In this document: piece by piece, positions 19,957 through 21,553 of the stretch
How the letters are laid out: each line of letters opens with the position of its first letter
Position numbering within the stretch: position 1 is the first letter of the stretch
Assembly (NCBI GenBank): GCA_900548285.1
Contig: URKE01000032.1
Coordinates: forward strand, 1 to 21,553
Reading direction: 5' to 3'
DNA length: 21,553 bases
Origin: an uncultured Eubacteriales bacterium
GTDB taxonomy: Bacteria > Bacillota > Clostridia > Christensenellales > Borkfalkiaceae
Notes under the pieces: model-generated
Databases searched by the model: none
Told to the model about the DNA's origin: nothing
What the model saw: the letters and a program-made list of their open reading frames with translations, nothing else
Translations under genes and position numbers: made by a program

Positions 19957-21468
19957 ATGAAAGCAATTTTGGATTTTATTGCGAATAACCGCGTCGTAAC
20001 GATAATTTTTGCCGCGGTCGTAGTTATCGCCGTCGTCGTATTTTTAATCGTTGCGGCAAAGAAGAACCAGAAAAAACGTGATAAAGAGTACGCCGAAATG
20101 TTTAAAGAAGTGCCGATTGTGAACGCCGACACCGAGGAGATCAACGCGAACGAAAATCTTCCCGAATTCACCGTTCACGAGATGGACTGGCTCAAAGGCG
20201 AGAGGGGATTCGAAGGCGTTCTGCGAACGAAACTTCTGCCCGTCAAGGCGCAACGCGAAACCGAAGCGAACAACCCGAAACCGACGGAAAACGCCGACGC
20301 GAAGGCGACTCGGTCGCTCCGCCCCGAATCCGGACCGGACAACACCGTAAAAGCGAACGACGAAAGCGACGAATCTGCTAAAAAGCAGAAAAAATCGGGC
20401 AAAAAAGCGGAAAAAGACGGAAAGAGAAAAACCGCGACGAACGATAACAAGGAAACGAGCGCCGCCGTATCCACGCAACTTTCGATCGACGATCTTACCG
20501 AAAAAAACGCCGACGAAACCGACGAAAAAACGTTCGCGGACGCGTCGGAAAGCGTTAAAAGCGTTAAAAAAGAAAACATTAAGGAGGAAATTATGAAAAA
20601 AGGATCAACAAAAAACGCAACCGTAAAGACGAAAGCGGACATCCCCGCCGAAAAAGTCGCGACGGAGCAAACCGTTGCGGAAAAGTCCGTAACAGAAAAA
20701 ACCACGAAGGAAAAAGTCGTCGCGGAAAAGCCCGCGGCGGATAAAAAATCGCTCGGCAAATGGATTATAAAAGAAAAGGGCGAGGGGGAATTCGTTGCGT
20801 ATCTTTACGCGAACAACAAGGAAATCATGCTGACGAGCGAAACTTATTCTTCGCCCGACGGCGCTAAAAAAGGCATCGCTACGATTAGGAAGAACGCCGC
20901 GATCGACGAAAACTTCACCTATTACCGCGACAAGAACAAAAATTATTTCTTTAAACTCAAGACCTCGAAAAACCGTCTTTTGTGCGCCGGGGAAACTTAC
21001 GCGAACAAATCGGCTTGCCTCAAATCTATCGAATCGGTTAAAAATTTCGTCGATTCTCCGCTTGCGGAAAAAATCGAAAAAGACGTTACGATCATTAATT
21101 ACACGCCCGGCCAAGACGAGGCTTACACCCCGCGAAAAAACAGCGGCAAGTGGGTGATTTCCGAACTCGACGACGAAACGTTTATCGCTCAACTGTTCGC
21201 TTCCAACGGAGAATTGCTGTTAAGCAGCGAATCTTACGCCTCCTATTCTTCCGCAAAAGACGCGGTTGAAAACATCACGCAGAACGGTCTGAACGGCAAC
21301 TTTATAATCGACAGCGACAAGAAAGGCAGATTCTTCTTCAAGATAAGAAACGCGCAGAAACTTACCCTTTGCGTGGGCGAAACCTATTCTCAGTTGACCG
21401 CCTGCCAGAGCGCGATCGAAAGCGTGTTCGGATTTTTGAAAACGGCGAAACTTGCGGAAGAGAAATAA
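19957..21468 (+). CDS. membrane-anchored protein with four DUF1508 (YegP-type) repeats
   Basis: Function unknown. Of 503 residues: one membrane helix (about 12-34, VVTIIFAAVVVIAVVVFLIVA), then about 230 residues of charged, low-complexity, probably disordered sequence rich in Lys, Glu, Thr and Ala, then four DUF1508/UPF0339 modules in two pairs: about 266-314 (GKWIIKEKGEGEFVAYLYANN), 315-365, 396-445 (GKWVISELDDETFIAQLFASN) and 446-495. Each module shows the family pattern of a beta hairpin then (S/G)E(T/S)Y and a helix. E. coli YegP has only two modules and no membrane helix. The short N-terminus suggests the modules lie in the cytoplasm. A strong ribosome binding site and ATG at codon 213 could give a second, soluble product. 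The last gene in the window. Confidence 0.87.
   Translation: MKAILDFIANNRVVTIIFAAVVVIAVVVFLIVAAKKNQKKRDKEYAEMFKEVPIVNADTEEINANENLPEFTVHEMDWLKGERGFEGVLRTKLLPVKAQRETEANNPKPTENADAKATRSLRPESGPDNTVKANDESDESAKKQKKSGKKAEKDGKRKTATNDNKETSAAVSTQLSIDDLTEKNADETDEKTFADASESVKSVKKENIKEEIMKKGSTKNATVKTKADIPAEKVATEQTVAEKSVTEKTTKEKVVAEKPAADKKSLGKWIIKEKGEGEFVAYLYANNKEIMLTSETYSSPDGAKKGIATIRKNAAIDENFTYYRDKNKNYFFKLKTSKNRLLCAGETYANKSACLKSIESVKNFVDSPLAEKIEKDVTIINYTPGQDEAYTPRKNSGKWVISELDDETFIAQLFASNGELLLSSESYASYSSAKDAVENITQNGLNGNFIIDSDKKGRFFFKIRNAQKLTLCVGETYSQLTACQSAIESVFGFLKTAKLAEEK
20581..20595 (+). promoter_or_regulatory. internal in-frame ribosome binding site and start
   Basis: AAGGAGG (20581-20587) stands five bases before an in-frame ATG (20593), codon 213 of the gene. 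It is the strongest Shine-Dalgarno match near this gene, better than that of the annotated start. A product from here would have 291 residues with all four DUF1508 modules but no membrane helix. Confidence 0.6.
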
Positions 21469-21553
21469 GAAAACAACCGCTTGCCGTTAGCCGCAGGCGA
21501 TTGCGTTAGAACCCGCCAAAACGCCGCAATTTCCGCGCTTTTTGTCAAATTCT

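Noticed and set aside
21469..21553. Possible start of a further gene or repeat at the right edge
   Set aside because: No open start, promoter or clear hairpin could be supported in 85 bases.

Overview
The window looks like chromosomal DNA from an anaerobic, Gram-positive-type bacterium (Bacillota, probably class Clostridia). The signs are strong AGGAGG-type ribosome binding sites, near-consensus TTGACA-17-TATAAT promoters, a lipoprotein-type sugar-binding protein, a minimal SufC/SufB-like pair, a flotillin of the FloT kind and a fucose/rhamnose-type microcompartment locus. The genus cannot be fixed from the sequence alone. Almost every gene has an obvious start, ribosome binding site and terminator, and many long antisense reading frames are only shadows of real genes.

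Left end (1-2994): a leftward operon for a bacterial microcompartment that handles a sugar phosphate or aldehyde. In transcription order it holds an EutS/PduU-type shell protein, an EutP/PduV-type GTPase, a class II (fuculose-phosphate-type) aldolase and a CoA-acylating aldehyde dehydrogenase cut by the window edge. The aldolase and the dehydrogenase both end or begin with a short amphipathic helix of the encapsulation-peptide type. A consensus promoter overlaps a perfect 16-bp inverted repeat. A PHP-domain phosphatase (3068) is read divergently.

Middle (3958-11561): a small membrane protein of unknown role; a structured leader RNA with an intrinsic terminator; the flotillin; then, leftward, a three-gene sugar ABC importer (ATPase, permease, binding lipoprotein) with a divergent AraC-type regulator. 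The importer plus regulator could feed the microcompartment, but its substrate is not shown by the sequence.

Right (11711-18730): a probable manganese riboswitch (yybP-ykoY type) upstream of mntP and a P-type cation ATPase, which together form a metal-export operon. Then come a cysteine-repeat lipoprotein on the minus strand, a minimal sufC-sufB-like (SmsCB-type) Fe-S assembly pair and a DUF308-type membrane protein.

Right end (18737-21553): a 280-bp element with 29-bp terminal inverted repeats that resemble a tRNA T-arm plus acceptor end; a DnaQ-like exonuclease on the minus strand; and a membrane-anchored protein with four DUF1508 (YegP-type) repeats that carries a strong internal ribosome binding site and start. 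After 21468 there is no recognisable feature. No intact tRNA, rRNA, CRISPR array or transposase gene was seen.

The most interesting unexplained items are the 280-bp tRNA-end-like inverted-repeat element, the leader RNA before the flotillin gene, the internal start in the DUF1508 protein and a three-copy palindromic repeat found between genes and their terminators.
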